Shown here: positions 33,596 to 42,942 of the stretch, piece after piece
Layout: every line of letters starts with the position of its first letter
How positions within the stretch are numbered: the first letter of the stretch is position 1
From: Microbacterium candidum
Lineage (GTDB): Bacteria; Actinomycetota; Actinomycetes; Actinomycetales; Microbacteriaceae
Assembly: GCF_030315975.1 (NCBI RefSeq)
Contig: NZ_JASXSZ010000006.1
Coordinates: forward strand, 274,702-338,701
Direction: 5' to 3'
Length of the DNA: 64,000 nt
Notes under the pieces: generated by a model
Told to the model about the DNA's origin: nothing
Database searches by the model: none
What the model saw: only the letters and a program-made list of their open reading frames with translations
Made by a program: the position numbers and the translations under genes

Positions 33596-34072
33596 ATGAG
33601 CAGCTCGGAGTCGTGGGCGTCGAGTGCTGGCACTGCGAAGTCAATGAAGGGCAACAAGCGCCGCGACACCTCATTCGAACTTGCGGTGCGGTGTGAGCTT
33701 CACCGCCGCGGATTTCGGTACAGAGTCGACTTCGCCCCGCTCGCGACAGTGCGTTCGCGCGCTGACATCGTCTTCCGCGGTGCCCGAGTCGCCGTCTATC
33801 TTGACGGCTGTTTCTGGCACGGATGCCCAGTCCACGCCACATCGCCCAAGAGCAACGCCAGCTACTGGCTTCCGAAGCTCGAGCGCAATCGAGAACGAGA
33901 CAGCCAGATCAATGGTGCGCTTCGTGCGGAGGGTTGGATGGTTCTGCGCTTCTGGGAGCATGAACCGCCTGGCGACATCGCACAGAGGATCGCCGACGAG
34001 GTCCGGGCGCGCAGGCTCGGCGAGCAGACAATCGCTACCGATGCGCCGTCGCGCGAGCCGCATCTCGGATAG
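33596..34072 (+). CDS. vsr: Very short patch repair endonuclease
   Basis: Vsr endonuclease of 158 residues, which nicks 5' of the T in T:G mismatches arising from deamination of 5-methylcytosine. Family motifs: KGNKRRDTSFELAVRCELHRRG (N-terminal, catalytic region), YRVDFAP, SRADIVF (metal-binding Asp), VYLDGCFWHGCPVHATSPKSN with the catalytic DGCFWHGCPxH, and VLRFWEHE at the end. Intact, unlike the copy at 26439. It is divergent from the methyltransferase operon and no doubt protects the host from that enzyme's mutagenic product. Confidence 0.93.
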   Translation: MSSSESWASSAGTAKSMKGNKRRDTSFELAVRCELHRRGFRYRVDFAPLATVRSRADIVFRGARVAVYLDGCFWHGCPVHATSPKSNASYWLPKLERNRERDSQINGALRAEGWMVLRFWEHEPPGDIAQRIADEVRARRLGEQTIATDAPSREPHLG

Positions 34073-34768
34073 TTTGAAATGCCGCCGGTCAGGAGGCTGG
34101 TTCAAGAGCAATGAAGTGTCCGGCGTCAAATTGACGCTCCAGCCGTTTACGACCAACCAGCTCAAGCGCTCAGACTGCCAGACGGTGCTCAACAGGCCTC
34201 AGATCCTCCAACTCTGTCGACAGCGCTCAGAGCGGAACTACTGGCGCTCCCTCGGTTTGTCGGCCGATGACGCTACGGCGAACCGGCTTGTCGCCGTAGA
34301 CCTCCATGCTGAGGTGGAGTGACCAGTCGTGATTGCGTAAGGCCGGGTCATGAAGCGACCTGCTGGGATCAGAACCGCAGTAGCCGCACCCACCGCTTCA
34401 CCATTGGGAACGCGACGCCCTCAGCCCCTGGAAGCCGACCGGCTATCGCGATCTGCATGAAGCCGTCACACGCCGATGAGTTCGTAGCCGACCGAGCGGT
34501 GAATCGGCTGATCGAGGCGAGCATCGATCACGTAACAGAGCGATCGATGCAGGCGTGAACAAGGGCAATGCAGACGAAGTAGAGGCGTCGACCAGCCAAG
34601 AACCGAGCAGTGCAGAGACGGAAGCAGAGCGATCGACGCAGATACGAAACAGAGCAATGCACGCAGGCACCATGGGTGGGCGACGACCTTTGAAACCTCT
34701 TCGCTACAGTTACCTGCACGGCAGAAAAAGCCCTGGCTAACGGTGAAAACCTAACCTACCCTGGCGGC
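34073..34768. other. 700-base non-coding stretch with degenerate short repeats
   Basis: No convincing gene between vsr and the relaxase; short open frames have no family resemblance. From about 34513 to 34667 short words related to CAGAGCGATCGATGCAG recur irregularly (34536, 34563 as GGGCAATGCAG, 34604 as CGAGCAGTGCAG, 34625 as CAGAGCGATCGACGCAG, 34650 as CAGAGCAATGCACGCAG). The place, just before a relaxase gene, is where an oriT or replication control region could lie. Confidence 0.45.
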
Positions 34769-37507
34769 ATGCGCGGCGGTCTCGAGCGATGGAAACGGGG
34801 TGTCGATTCTCACGGCGTCCGACAGGCGATCTCGTACGCGCTCGAGGGCACGTGCGACGCTCATCTGCAGGACACGACCGGCGCCGAAGCGCTCGAGGCG
34901 TACGGCGCAGCATCCGATTCAACAGTCTCTCGTTTCATCGTCGAGAACGGCGTCATCACCACCGACGAGCTCACCGCCGGGGGTCTTCGTGTCTGGCTCA
35001 CCGGGCACGATCCCATCACAGGGGACGAGCGCGGTCACCAGCGGCTGAGCCCCGACGCCGACCTGCTGCTCGACGGGACGCTCAACCACCCGAAGTCGTA
35101 CAGCATCGCCGCGCTGCTGCATCCCGAACTCGCTGCCGAGTTCGAAGCGCTCCAAGATCGACTGCGCGACCGCATCCTGCTCACGTGGCAGACCGAGCTG
35201 AACGCGCGGCGCGGCCACGGCGGGCTCGTCCGCGAAGAGATCACCCGCATCGAGGTCGTCGAGTTGCAGCATCGTCGCTCGCGCGCACTCGACCCGCACA
35301 TCCACCGCCACCTGTGGTTGAACATCAAGGTGCTCGGCGCGGACGGGAGATGGTCGAACGTCGACTCGCGCGTCGCGATGAAGCTGCACACCGTCGTGAA
35401 CGCGGAGGGTGAGCTTGCCGCCCGTACCGATCCCGCGTGGATCGCCGCGCTCGCGCGCCACGGCTACACGCTCGACGATGCGGGGGAGATCGCCGAGCTC
35501 GCCGGTGCCGTCCGTGCGCTTTCGCGTCGGTCGGCGCAAATAGAGGCCAACCGCGCGCGCCTCATCGCCGAGTGGTCGGCGACGCACGGGCGATCGACGC
35601 CAAGCGTCGAGGTGCTGCACCAGATCGACCGGCGCGCGTGGGCGGTGTCGCGCCCGAACAAGCCGGCTGATCTCGACGAGATCTCGTGGGAGACGAGAGT
35701 CCGCGACGAGATCGCGGCGATCGACCCGAGTCTGGTCGCCGAGCGAGCGCCCATCGCCATCGATGCGACAGACCTCGACGCTCTCGATCTCGACCTGCTC
35801 GCAGCCATGGCGATCGTCGACGCGGACGAACGGTCGACATCATCCGGTGGACGGGTCAGCGCCGTCGACATCCGCGCCGGTGCGACACGCGCGCTCTCGC
35901 GCACGCGCATCGTTGCGCCGCGCGATCAGCTCGACGGTGTCATCGCGGAGATCAGCCGGCGCGCTGCGACGGCCGTCGTGCGGCTCGTCGCTGATGACGC
36001 TCCCTCGCACGTGAAGGCGTTCATGGCGACCGAAACAGTGCGCGCGAAGATCCGCCTCGCGGGTCGCCTGGACGCGCTCGCCACGGCCGGGCGCTCTCTC
36101 CTGCCGACGGAGTTGCGCCGGCTCGCGTCGGCGGGGGACGTCTCGATACTGGATGCTTCGCAGAACGCGGCCGCGTGTGCCATCGCCGGCACCGACGGGC
36201 TCGTGGCGGTGACCGGTCCCGCCGGGACGGGAAAGACAACGATGCTACGCGCCGCGTTCCGAGCCCTCGCGGCGCAGCGGCGGAGGATGCTGGTCGTTGC
36301 TCCGACCCGCAAGGCGGCCTCGGTGGCGGCTCGCGAGATCGGGACCGCGGCATCCAGCATTCATGCGCTGCTCGCCGATCACGGCTACCGGTGGAGAACC
36401 GACGAAGCCGGCGCGAAGGTGTGGACGCGGCTCGCCCGCGGCGATGCTGATCCGATGGGCGGCACGTACAGCGGTCCGGTGCGGTGGACGCTGGGTGCCC
36501 ACGACCGGATCGTCGTCGACGAAGCCGGCATGCTCGACCTGCAGACCGCGAACGTCCTCGCCGAGCTCGCGCTCGAGCTGCGGGTCGGTCTTGTGTTCGT
36601 CGGCGACCCGCACCAAGCGTTGCCGGTCGGGCATGCCGGGGCGATGGCATCCGCAATCCGCCTCGCCAACGCACCCGTCGAACTCGACACTGTGCACCGG
36701 TTCCGCGACCCCGAGTATGCGGCGCTCACACTGCGGTTGCGCGACGCGGGCGATCGCGAGCACGCTCTCGGCGTCGCCGGCGAGCTCGCCGAGCGCGGCC
36801 ACCTCGAGCGGGTCGATCATCACGACGCGGCGCGCGAGCGGATGATCGACGCGTACTTCGACTGGCACACGCGCGGCAAGCGGGTGACGTTGGTTTCCGG
36901 TACCAACGCTGAGGCGGATGCCATCAACGACGCCATTCAGCAGCGCCGCGTCGAGCGGGGCGAGCTCGATGCCCGCGTCGTCGCGTGGGGGATGGGGGAG
37001 CAGCGCATCCTCGTCGGCGACACCGTGCAGACGCGCCGCAACGACCGGCTCACGGGCGTCGAGAACCGCGCCCAGTGGGTCGTGCGGGGCATCCGCGACG
37101 AGTTCGTGTCACTCGTCTCTGTCGGCGACAGCGGCGAGGTGCGGCGGGTGTCTGCCGAGTACGCCCGTGAGCACCTTCAACTCGCCTACGCGTCGACCGT
37201 TCACGGGGTCCAGGGCGACACGGCCGACGCGTCCGTTGTCGGGCCGGATGTGGATGCCGCGGGACTCTACGTCGGACTCACGCGCGGCCGGCTAGACAAC
37301 GTCGCGATCGTCGTCGCGCGGACGGATGCTGCGGCGCGCGAGCGGATCGCCGAGTCGATGCAGCGCGGCACTCCGGAGCTAACTGTGCAAGATGCTGTGC
37401 GCGCGGTCGAGGCGGAGTTGCGGCGCGCGGCGAGGAACCGAGAGGCGGCTGTGATGACGGGGCCGGTAGTTGGGGCGCCGAGTGCGGGGCGCGGGATCGG
37501 GAGGTAG
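34769..37507 (+). CDS. MobF-family conjugative relaxase with TraI-type helicase domain
   Basis: 912-residue relaxase-helicase. The N-terminal TrwC domain (about 1-230) has the metal-binding HIHRH cluster (H177, H179, H181: LDPHIHRHLWLNIKV), with Y23 a likely catalytic tyrosine. The C-terminal SF1 helicase has GPAGTGKTT, VVDEAGM, GDPHQALPV and a late ASTVHGVQGDT with LTRGR. It nicks the island's oriT and unwinds the transferred strand. ATG 34769 is the start. Nineteen bases around it (GGCGGCATGCGCGGCGGTC) recur at 48020-48038. No type IV secretion genes are near, so transfer needs a helper. Confidence 0.92.
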   Translation: MRGGLERWKRGVDSHGVRQAISYALEGTCDAHLQDTTGAEALEAYGAASDSTVSRFIVENGVITTDELTAGGLRVWLTGHDPITGDERGHQRLSPDADLLLDGTLNHPKSYSIAALLHPELAAEFEALQDRLRDRILLTWQTELNARRGHGGLVREEITRIEVVELQHRRSRALDPHIHRHLWLNIKVLGADGRWSNVDSRVAMKLHTVVNAEGELAARTDPAWIAALARHGYTLDDAGEIAELAGAVRALSRRSAQIEANRARLIAEWSATHGRSTPSVEVLHQIDRRAWAVSRPNKPADLDEISWETRVRDEIAAIDPSLVAERAPIAIDATDLDALDLDLLAAMAIVDADERSTSSGGRVSAVDIRAGATRALSRTRIVAPRDQLDGVIAEISRRAATAVVRLVADDAPSHVKAFMATETVRAKIRLAGRLDALATAGRSLLPTELRRLASAGDVSILDASQNAAACAIAGTDGLVAVTGPAGTGKTTMLRAAFRALAAQRRRMLVVAPTRKAASVAAREIGTAASSIHALLADHGYRWRTDEAGAKVWTRLARGDADPMGGTYSGPVRWTLGAHDRIVVDEAGMLDLQTANVLAELALELRVGLVFVGDPHQALPVGHAGAMASAIRLANAPVELDTVHRFRDPEYAALTLRLRDAGDREHALGVAGELAERGHLERVDHHDAARERMIDAYFDWHTRGKRVTLVSGTNAEADAINDAIQQRRVERGELDARVVAWGMGEQRILVGDTVQTRRNDRLTGVENRAQWVVRGIRDEFVSLVSVGDSGEVRRVSAEYAREHLQLAYASTVHGVQGDTADASVVGPDVDAAGLYVGLTRGRLDNVAIVVARTDAAARERIAESMQRGTPELTVQDAVRAVEAELRRAARNREAAVMTGPVVGAPSAGRGIGR

Positions 37508-37759
37508 CGGCGTTTGATACGCGGGGCGTTCAGCGGGCAGGCATTCGGGGCGGCTATTAGGGCGAGGTCGGATGTGTCATGAGAGGCGCTCGCGACGTCT
37601 CCTCGCCTGTCTTGATGAAGTACCCCCTATGACGTGGGCCAAGCGGCGTGGTATCTGTGACTCGCCGCGCAGGCCGGTATCTCGCGGCGCCGCGGCTCCA
37701 AGGCGGCATGATGGGCTCTTGAGCGTGACGTCAGCCCGGGAAGGGGTAGGTGGGTCGCA
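37508..37759. other. Intergenic, no feature recognised
   Basis: 252 bases between the relaxase and the nuclease gene; no hairpin terminator, operator or family-matched frame found by eye. A GGGAAGGGGTAGG tract just before 37760 is the ribosome site of the next gene. Confidence 0.5.
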
Positions 37760-38572
37760 ATGCAGGAACTTGAGGTCGACCTCGAAGCGTTCGGAGTTCT
37801 CTTCGCGACCATTCAGAGCAGTCCCTTCACTCTGGTCGAGATCGACGCGGAGCAGGCGGCAGCGCTTGCCGGGCAGCTGGGTGTTCCCGTTCGCCGCTGT
37901 TACATCGGAGACGGAGCCCTTCGCGAGCGCATGGAGAAAACTGAGTCATCCGCGCATGCGATCATCGGCGCTAAGCTGCCCGATCGTGGGTCGACGATGG
38001 CGGGCGACTTCGGGGAGATTCTCACCGCCCTGTTTCAGGCGGCTCGCGAGCATCCGGGCGAGGTGCTCGATCCGAAGAAGTGGCGGTTGAAGCAGGATCG
38101 CACGAAGCCGGCTCCTGGTTCCGATGTTGTGCAGCTGATCCTTCCGCACTGGCCAGACTCGTCTGACGAGGACCGTGTCATCTGTGCCGAGGTGAAGACG
38201 AAATCGACTAAGGGGAACTCGAAGCCTGTTGCGAGTGCCATTGAGGACTCGGAGAAGGACAGCTCCCGACGATTTGTGAAGACGTTGAACTGGTTGAAGG
38301 AGCGAGCGCTGGACACCGGCCTGTCCACTGTCTCCGTCCAGCAACTGGATCGGTTCATCCATGCGGTCGACCATCCAGCTGCACGACGTGAGTTCCGCGC
38401 CGTTGCGGTGATCTCCACCGCCCTGGTCGAGGCGGAGCTGGAGGGGGTCGAGGCTCCGCCTGGGGACGAGAGGGCTTTGATTGTGATCTCCGTGCCCGAT
38501 CTGAAGGCCAACTACGAGTCGGTCTATGACGCGGCGTTGGTCAGCGCCGACGAGTCCGGGGCTGTCGTATGA
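37760..38572 (+). CDS. Hachiman-like HamA nuclease (DUF1837/PD-(D/E)xK)
   Basis: 270-residue protein. The middle third has a PD-(D/E)xK core: GDFGEILTALFQ (E86), then PGSDVVQLILP (D122) and ICAEVKTKST (E144-x-K146). This matches the DUF1837 layout of HamA in Hachiman and of AbpA in AbpAB. The start overlaps nothing; the stop overlaps the helicase ATG (ATGA), so the pair is translationally coupled. In Hachiman, the helicase holds HamA inactive until it senses altered DNA, then the nuclease degrades DNA. Assignment to Hachiman rather than AbpAB is by gene pair and size, not by database search. Confidence 0.75.
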   Translation: MQELEVDLEAFGVLFATIQSSPFTLVEIDAEQAAALAGQLGVPVRRCYIGDGALRERMEKTESSAHAIIGAKLPDRGSTMAGDFGEILTALFQAAREHPGEVLDPKKWRLKQDRTKPAPGSDVVQLILPHWPDSSDEDRVICAEVKTKSTKGNSKPVASAIEDSEKDSSRRFVKTLNWLKERALDTGLSTVSVQQLDRFIHAVDHPAARREFRAVAVISTALVEAELEGVEAPPGDERALIVISVPDLKANYESVYDAALVSADESGAVV

Positions 38573-41547
38573 GGGAGACCCTGGGACGGTGGATCGCGGA
38601 TGCGGAGACGAACCACGCAATTGAGGACCTCCGGGTCGACGCGCGCCTGGCTCAGCTCGACTACCTCGACGATCGCGGCACGGACCTGTACTACTCGCTT
38701 GTCGGTGAGCTGCTCGACATGGTGAGAGCCGGAGCAAACGATCCGGCCGACTGGGCGTCGGTCGGCCGTGGTCTTGACTCGGTAAGCCGTGAGCTTCACG
38801 ACGGCGCCGAAGCGGACGCGTTGTTCTTCTCTTCAGTCGCGTTCTACTTGGGTGGCTATCCGGCATCAGCCGTCATGACGATGCGTCGCGCTGATCCTCA
38901 GTATTTGGGAACCGACGTTGAGGCGGCTGCGTATGAGCTCCTGACTCGTTCCACGAATCCGCGCTCGCCGCTCACGGGTGCGCTCCTGGGGTCGGTGCGG
39001 GCCGGTGACCTTCAGGTCGTTGACGCCGCGGTTGCCGCAGCGGAGGACGGCGTTGCCCAGGCTCTCGATGTCGGACCCGAGGAATGGGTAGCGCATCGGC
39101 TGTACTTGGCACTGTTGCAGCGGTTCCAGAAGACCAACCTGCGCGCGGTTCTTCCGGATGGCGTGATCGACAGGTGGGATCCTCTGGTCGAGTCGTTCCT
39201 CGACAGGCAGCGGCCGGTCTGGGACTTCTTCCCTTCGCAGATTGAGGCGATAGATGCGGGCCTGCTGACGAGTTCCCAGTCCTACTCGCTGCAGATGCCA
39301 ACGGGAGCAGGGAAGACTGCGCTCACCGAAACCCTGATCTTCGACCACCTCACGCGCTCGCCCGGCAATAAGGCGGTCCTGCTCGTGCCGTACCGCGCGC
39401 TGGCGCGGGAGCTGCGCGGAAGCGTCGGCCGGCACCTGACGTCGATGGGTCTTCTCTCTCGGACGGTCTACGGGGGCACCGTTCCTGGCATCGAAGAGAG
39501 TGAGGATCTGGACGACGTTCGCGTCATCATCGCAACACCCGAGGCGCTCACCGGCCTCATCGGCGCTCACCCGGAACTGTTGTCGACAATCTCGCTGGTG
39601 GTGTGCGACGAAGGACACCTCCTTGACAGCGGCGCGCGCGGAGTGGGGCTGGAGCTTTTGCTCGCACGTCTGAAGGCGCGGGACCCGAGCCCGCGGACCG
39701 TGTTCGTGTCCGCGATCGTCCCGAACGTCGAGGAGATCAACAGCTGGCTCGGCGGATCCGACGCAACCGTGGTGAGAAGCGACTACCGCCCCTCCATCGC
39801 CGAGTTCGCGGTGCTTCGTCCGGTCGGCGCTGGTCGGACGGCGACGATTGGGCTGGAACTTCACGAGCCAGTCACGTCGGTCCCGGCTCACACATTGCCA
39901 GAGTTCCTGCGACCCACTGACTTCCAGTACACGAATCCGGTCACGGGTCGACGAAATACCTACGCCTACTCGTCGACGAAGACGAAAGCTGTGGCAACTG
40001 CGCGGAAGGCGCTCGCGCTTGGGCCGGTCGCAGTGTTCGCGACCGAGAAAGGCGGAGACCGAGGTGTCGTGGGGTTGGCGAAGGAGCTCCTCAGGCAGAT
40101 CGGCTCCGGTCTCACCCTTCCCCTGCCGTTGAGCTACGTGAACGACACCGAGCTGGTCGAGTCTGTAGTGGCGTACCTGTCTTACGAGTTCGGGGACGGC
40201 TGGGTGGGCACGAGCGTGCTTCGCGCTGGTGCGATCGTGCACCACGGCGATGTCCCACAGGAGACCCGCGAGGTGCTCGAGGAGTTGGTCTCGGACCGTC
40301 ACGTCTCCATGGTGATGTGTACCAGCACCCTGGCTGAGGGGGTCAATCTTCCGCTGCGGACGATGGTGTTGTACTCGGTGAAGCGCAGCTCGGACGGTAG
40401 CGCACCCGAGGCGATGCTGGCGCGAGACATCAAGAACCTCGTCGGCCGCGCGGGCCGGGCCGGAAGCTCCACCCGCGGGCTAGTGATTTGCGCCAATCCT
40501 GACGACTGGACGGTGGTCAGTCCGGTCGCCGAAGGGCAACCCGGTGAGCCGGTTGAGGGTGCCGTCATCGAGCTTATCCGTCGTCTGGCACGAGCACTGG
40601 CCCGCAATCAGCTACAACTGACCAACGGGGTGCTGGAAGCGAACGCACCACTGTTCCCGCTCGTGGATGGTGTCGACGCCGCGCTCATCGAGCTCATTCG
40701 GGAAGAGCTAGGTGCAGACGAGTTCATCCAGATCGCGGAGGGACTCGCCGCGGAGACATTCGCGGCCGCGAAGGCGAATAACGACGAGCGTGCACTGCTG
40801 CACACCGTGTTCGAACTGCGCGCACGGCGGATTGTCGAGATGCGCTCGACAGGACGTCTCGCGCTCGCGCGCAGCACATCCGCTCGGCCGCGTCTGGTGG
40901 ATCGGGTGATCAATGACCTGATCCCTCGCTACGAACACTGGAGTGCCACGGACTCAGTCGTGGACGCAGGGCTCATCCGTGTTCTCGTGGACTGGGCGCT
41001 GGAGCAGCCCGGGTTCGCGAGCGACGTAGAGACCGAATACCGCCGCACGGAAATCACGGACTTCGGCGGTTCGCTGACCACACTGGTACTCGCCTGGCTG
41101 GACGGCCGCTCGTACGAGCACATCGCCGACGGTGTGGGTGTCACCACGGATGTGCTGCTGCGCATTCACGCGAAGGTAGTGCTGTTCAACTTCGTGACTC
41201 TCGTGGAGCAGGCCGTCGCGCTAATCCAGGAATACCTCCCCGAGACAGGTGACGAAGCTCTTGCCCCGGTCATCGCCTCCCTCCCTGACTTCATCCGCTT
41301 CGGGGTGTCCACGTCCGCCGCGCGAGAACTGATGGCACGTGGCATGCGACACCGGCGCGCAGCGATTGCCCTCGGCACGGATCCGGCGATGCACACCTCC
41401 ACAAACATCTTCGCGACCCCGTGGTCGATCGCGCGGGACCTGCTCACGGATGACGCCACCTGGCTTCGCCGGCTCGGTGCGCTGGTTTATCGTCGAACCG
41501 TTTCAGATGTCGCCATAAGGCGAGGAACACAAGGGCAAGTCGGCTGA
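38569..41547 (+). CDS. Hachiman-like HamB SF2 helicase
   Basis: 992-residue Ski2-like helicase. An N-terminal helical domain of about 220 residues precedes Walker A MPTGAGKTA (243-251), DEGH box (347-350), SAIVPN, the RecA-2 motif CTSTLAEGVNLP (584-595) and GRAGRAG (626-632). A further 360-residue helical tail follows. This size, the DEGH form and the coupled DUF1837-type nuclease fit HamB. Overlaps HamA-like stop by 4 bases. Likely senses foreign or damaged DNA and releases the nuclease. Confidence 0.78.
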   Translation: MRETLGRWIADAETNHAIEDLRVDARLAQLDYLDDRGTDLYYSLVGELLDMVRAGANDPADWASVGRGLDSVSRELHDGAEADALFFSSVAFYLGGYPASAVMTMRRADPQYLGTDVEAAAYELLTRSTNPRSPLTGALLGSVRAGDLQVVDAAVAAAEDGVAQALDVGPEEWVAHRLYLALLQRFQKTNLRAVLPDGVIDRWDPLVESFLDRQRPVWDFFPSQIEAIDAGLLTSSQSYSLQMPTGAGKTALTETLIFDHLTRSPGNKAVLLVPYRALARELRGSVGRHLTSMGLLSRTVYGGTVPGIEESEDLDDVRVIIATPEALTGLIGAHPELLSTISLVVCDEGHLLDSGARGVGLELLLARLKARDPSPRTVFVSAIVPNVEEINSWLGGSDATVVRSDYRPSIAEFAVLRPVGAGRTATIGLELHEPVTSVPAHTLPEFLRPTDFQYTNPVTGRRNTYAYSSTKTKAVATARKALALGPVAVFATEKGGDRGVVGLAKELLRQIGSGLTLPLPLSYVNDTELVESVVAYLSYEFGDGWVGTSVLRAGAIVHHGDVPQETREVLEELVSDRHVSMVMCTSTLAEGVNLPLRTMVLYSVKRSSDGSAPEAMLARDIKNLVGRAGRAGSSTRGLVICANPDDWTVVSPVAEGQPGEPVEGAVIELIRRLARALARNQLQLTNGVLEANAPLFPLVDGVDAALIELIREELGADEFIQIAEGLAAETFAAAKANNDERALLHTVFELRARRIVEMRSTGRLALARSTSARPRLVDRVINDLIPRYEHWSATDSVVDAGLIRVLVDWALEQPGFASDVETEYRRTEITDFGGSLTTLVLAWLDGRSYEHIADGVGVTTDVLLRIHAKVVLFNFVTLVEQAVALIQEYLPETGDEALAPVIASLPDFIRFGVSTSAARELMARGMRHRRAAIALGTDPAMHTSTNIFATPWSIARDLLTDDATWLRRLGALVYRRTVSDVAIRRGTQGQVG

Positions 41548-41829
41548 GCGCTGATCGCCGTTCACCTTCAGTTCATTGCCAAGGTCGTCCGACCCCATCA
41601 CACCCGGTATCGAGATCGGCGGTGTCGGACGCGACGACGACAACAATTCCAGCCTGTTGGCTATGGCTCGCCGGGCGCCGCATGCCAGACTCTGACTGCT
41701 TCGCGATGCGCGGTGGGATCGATAGGGCCAACGCTTGAACGCCGAGGCGGCATCTGGCCGCTGCGACCATAATGTGAGAGAGCATGTTCGATTCCGGCGG
41801 GGGCCACCGTCGGGCAGAGAGGTTACTGC
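41548..41829. other. Intergenic, contains a tRNA-like 3' fragment
   Basis: 282 bases between the helicase and AbiH genes. Near 41786-41808 the sequence GTTCGATTCCGGCGGGGGCC resembles a tRNA T-loop and acceptor end but the stems do not pair. No gene or operator is seen; TACTGC before the GTG at 41830 gives no clear ribosome site. Confidence 0.4.
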
Positions 41830-42681
41830 GTGTCGAGTCTCTTCGTCCTGGGCAACGGGTTTGACCTGCAGCATCACTTGCCAACGTCGTACGATCCTCA
41901 TCTGAAGGCCCTTGCCATCGAGGGGGAGCGATTCCCTGGCGAATGGGAGAGCTACAGCATTGCCGGGAATCTCTGGGCTGCAGTGGAGGAGGGACTCGCC
42001 TATCCCGACGTGGACATGATCCTGGAACATCTGGAGTACTACGCTCCAGATGTGTTGTCCGACCGGGAGAGCGACCGGGACGGGATCATCCACGAAGCCG
42101 AACAGCTCCTATCATTCCCCCTGGATAAGTTCGCGCAGAACGCAGACGCCGAGCTGGAGAATACCGCGGCACAGGAGAAGTTCGCGGGCTTGTTCGGCCA
42201 AGGCGACTACTTTCTGACGTTCAATTACACGCACACCCTTCAGCGCCTGTACGGCATTGCCCCCTCGCGAATCCTGCATCTGCATGGGGAAGTTGGCGTG
42301 AACCGGCTAATCCTCGGCTACGCGCCCGGAGGCCTGCGAGGGACTGAGATCTTGGGCAAGTGGGACAGTGAGGAGAATTTCGAATTCTACCGCTCCCGTG
42401 CGTACGAGGCGGTCGCGCGACGGATGGCCGACTTCGAAAAGATCTACCAGCATGAGGCGATGACCGAGTTCATCGGTCAGATTCCTTCCTCCACAGGTGG
42501 GATCAAGATCTACGGCCACTCCTTCGGCAGCGTGGACAGGCCGTACTTCGATCGCTTAGCGCGGAGTTTCGACGGAGTGCCGTGGACAGTGTTCGCCCAC
42601 AACGATCAAGCCCTCGAAGACATGTGCCGAGCCCTGGATGCCTATCGGTTGGGAGTCGTATACGAGGGCCACGTCATCTGA
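41830..42681 (+). CDS. AbiH-family phage abortive infection protein
   Basis: 283-residue protein starting at GTG with SSLFVLGNGFDLQHHLPTSY, the LGNGFDL start of AbiH. The following FNYTHTLQRLYG, ILHLHGEV and GIKIYGHSFGSVD blocks agree with the family. AbiH proteins abort phage infection in lactococci; the mechanism is unknown and a nucleotide-binding Rossmann-like fold is suspected. It stands alone after the Hachiman-like pair, with 282 bases upstream, so it is probably an independent defence gene. Confidence 0.85.
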   Translation: MSSLFVLGNGFDLQHHLPTSYDPHLKALAIEGERFPGEWESYSIAGNLWAAVEEGLAYPDVDMILEHLEYYAPDVLSDRESDRDGIIHEAEQLLSFPLDKFAQNADAELENTAAQEKFAGLFGQGDYFLTFNYTHTLQRLYGIAPSRILHLHGEVGVNRLILGYAPGGLRGTEILGKWDSEENFEFYRSRAYEAVARRMADFEKIYQHEAMTEFIGQIPSSTGGIKIYGHSFGSVDRPYFDRLARSFDGVPWTVFAHNDQALEDMCRALDAYRLGVVYEGHVI

Positions 42682-42942
42682 ACACAGGCTGACAGCCGTC
42701 GGCCGTCACCGCCACCGGACTCTGAACAGTCGGCATTCAGAACAACACCGGCGTGGCAAGGCTCAGGTGTTCGACGCAATCGTGATTGAGTGGGCCTGGG
42801 CAACCCCTCTTCTCCTTCAGCGGCGCACACGGTTCCCAGCCGGAGAAACCACCGCGCAGTCCATCGTATCGCCGATGGCGCTCGGTGCAGAGGCGGACGA
42901 CGATGAAGTGTTCTCGCGCCCAGAACAATCGGCACTGGGGGG
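42682..42942. other. Intergenic, no feature recognised
   Basis: 261 bases between AbiH and the OLD gene. Translations in all frames show no family. A G-rich run (GGGGGG, 42937-42942) directly abuts the OLD start and may serve as its ribosome site. Confidence 0.5.

Noticed and set aside
27926..34072. Assignment of the methyltransferase/SNF2 locus to DISARM or BREX
   Set aside because: No DrmA/B/C, DUF1998, PLD, PglX or PglZ homolog is visible; only the methyltransferase and a helicase are shared in kind.
34319..34558. 79-aa open frame before the relaxase
   Set aside because: No homology features, no ribosome site, and it runs into the repeat cluster.
34513..34667. Repeat cluster considered as a CRISPR array
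   Set aside because: Words are degenerate and unevenly spaced, with no constant repeat or spacer length and no cas genes.
41786..41808. tRNA-like 3' end GTTCGATTCCGGCGGGGGCC between the helicase and AbiH genes
   Set aside because: The T-stem does not pair and no D-arm or anticodon arm precedes it; at most a relic.
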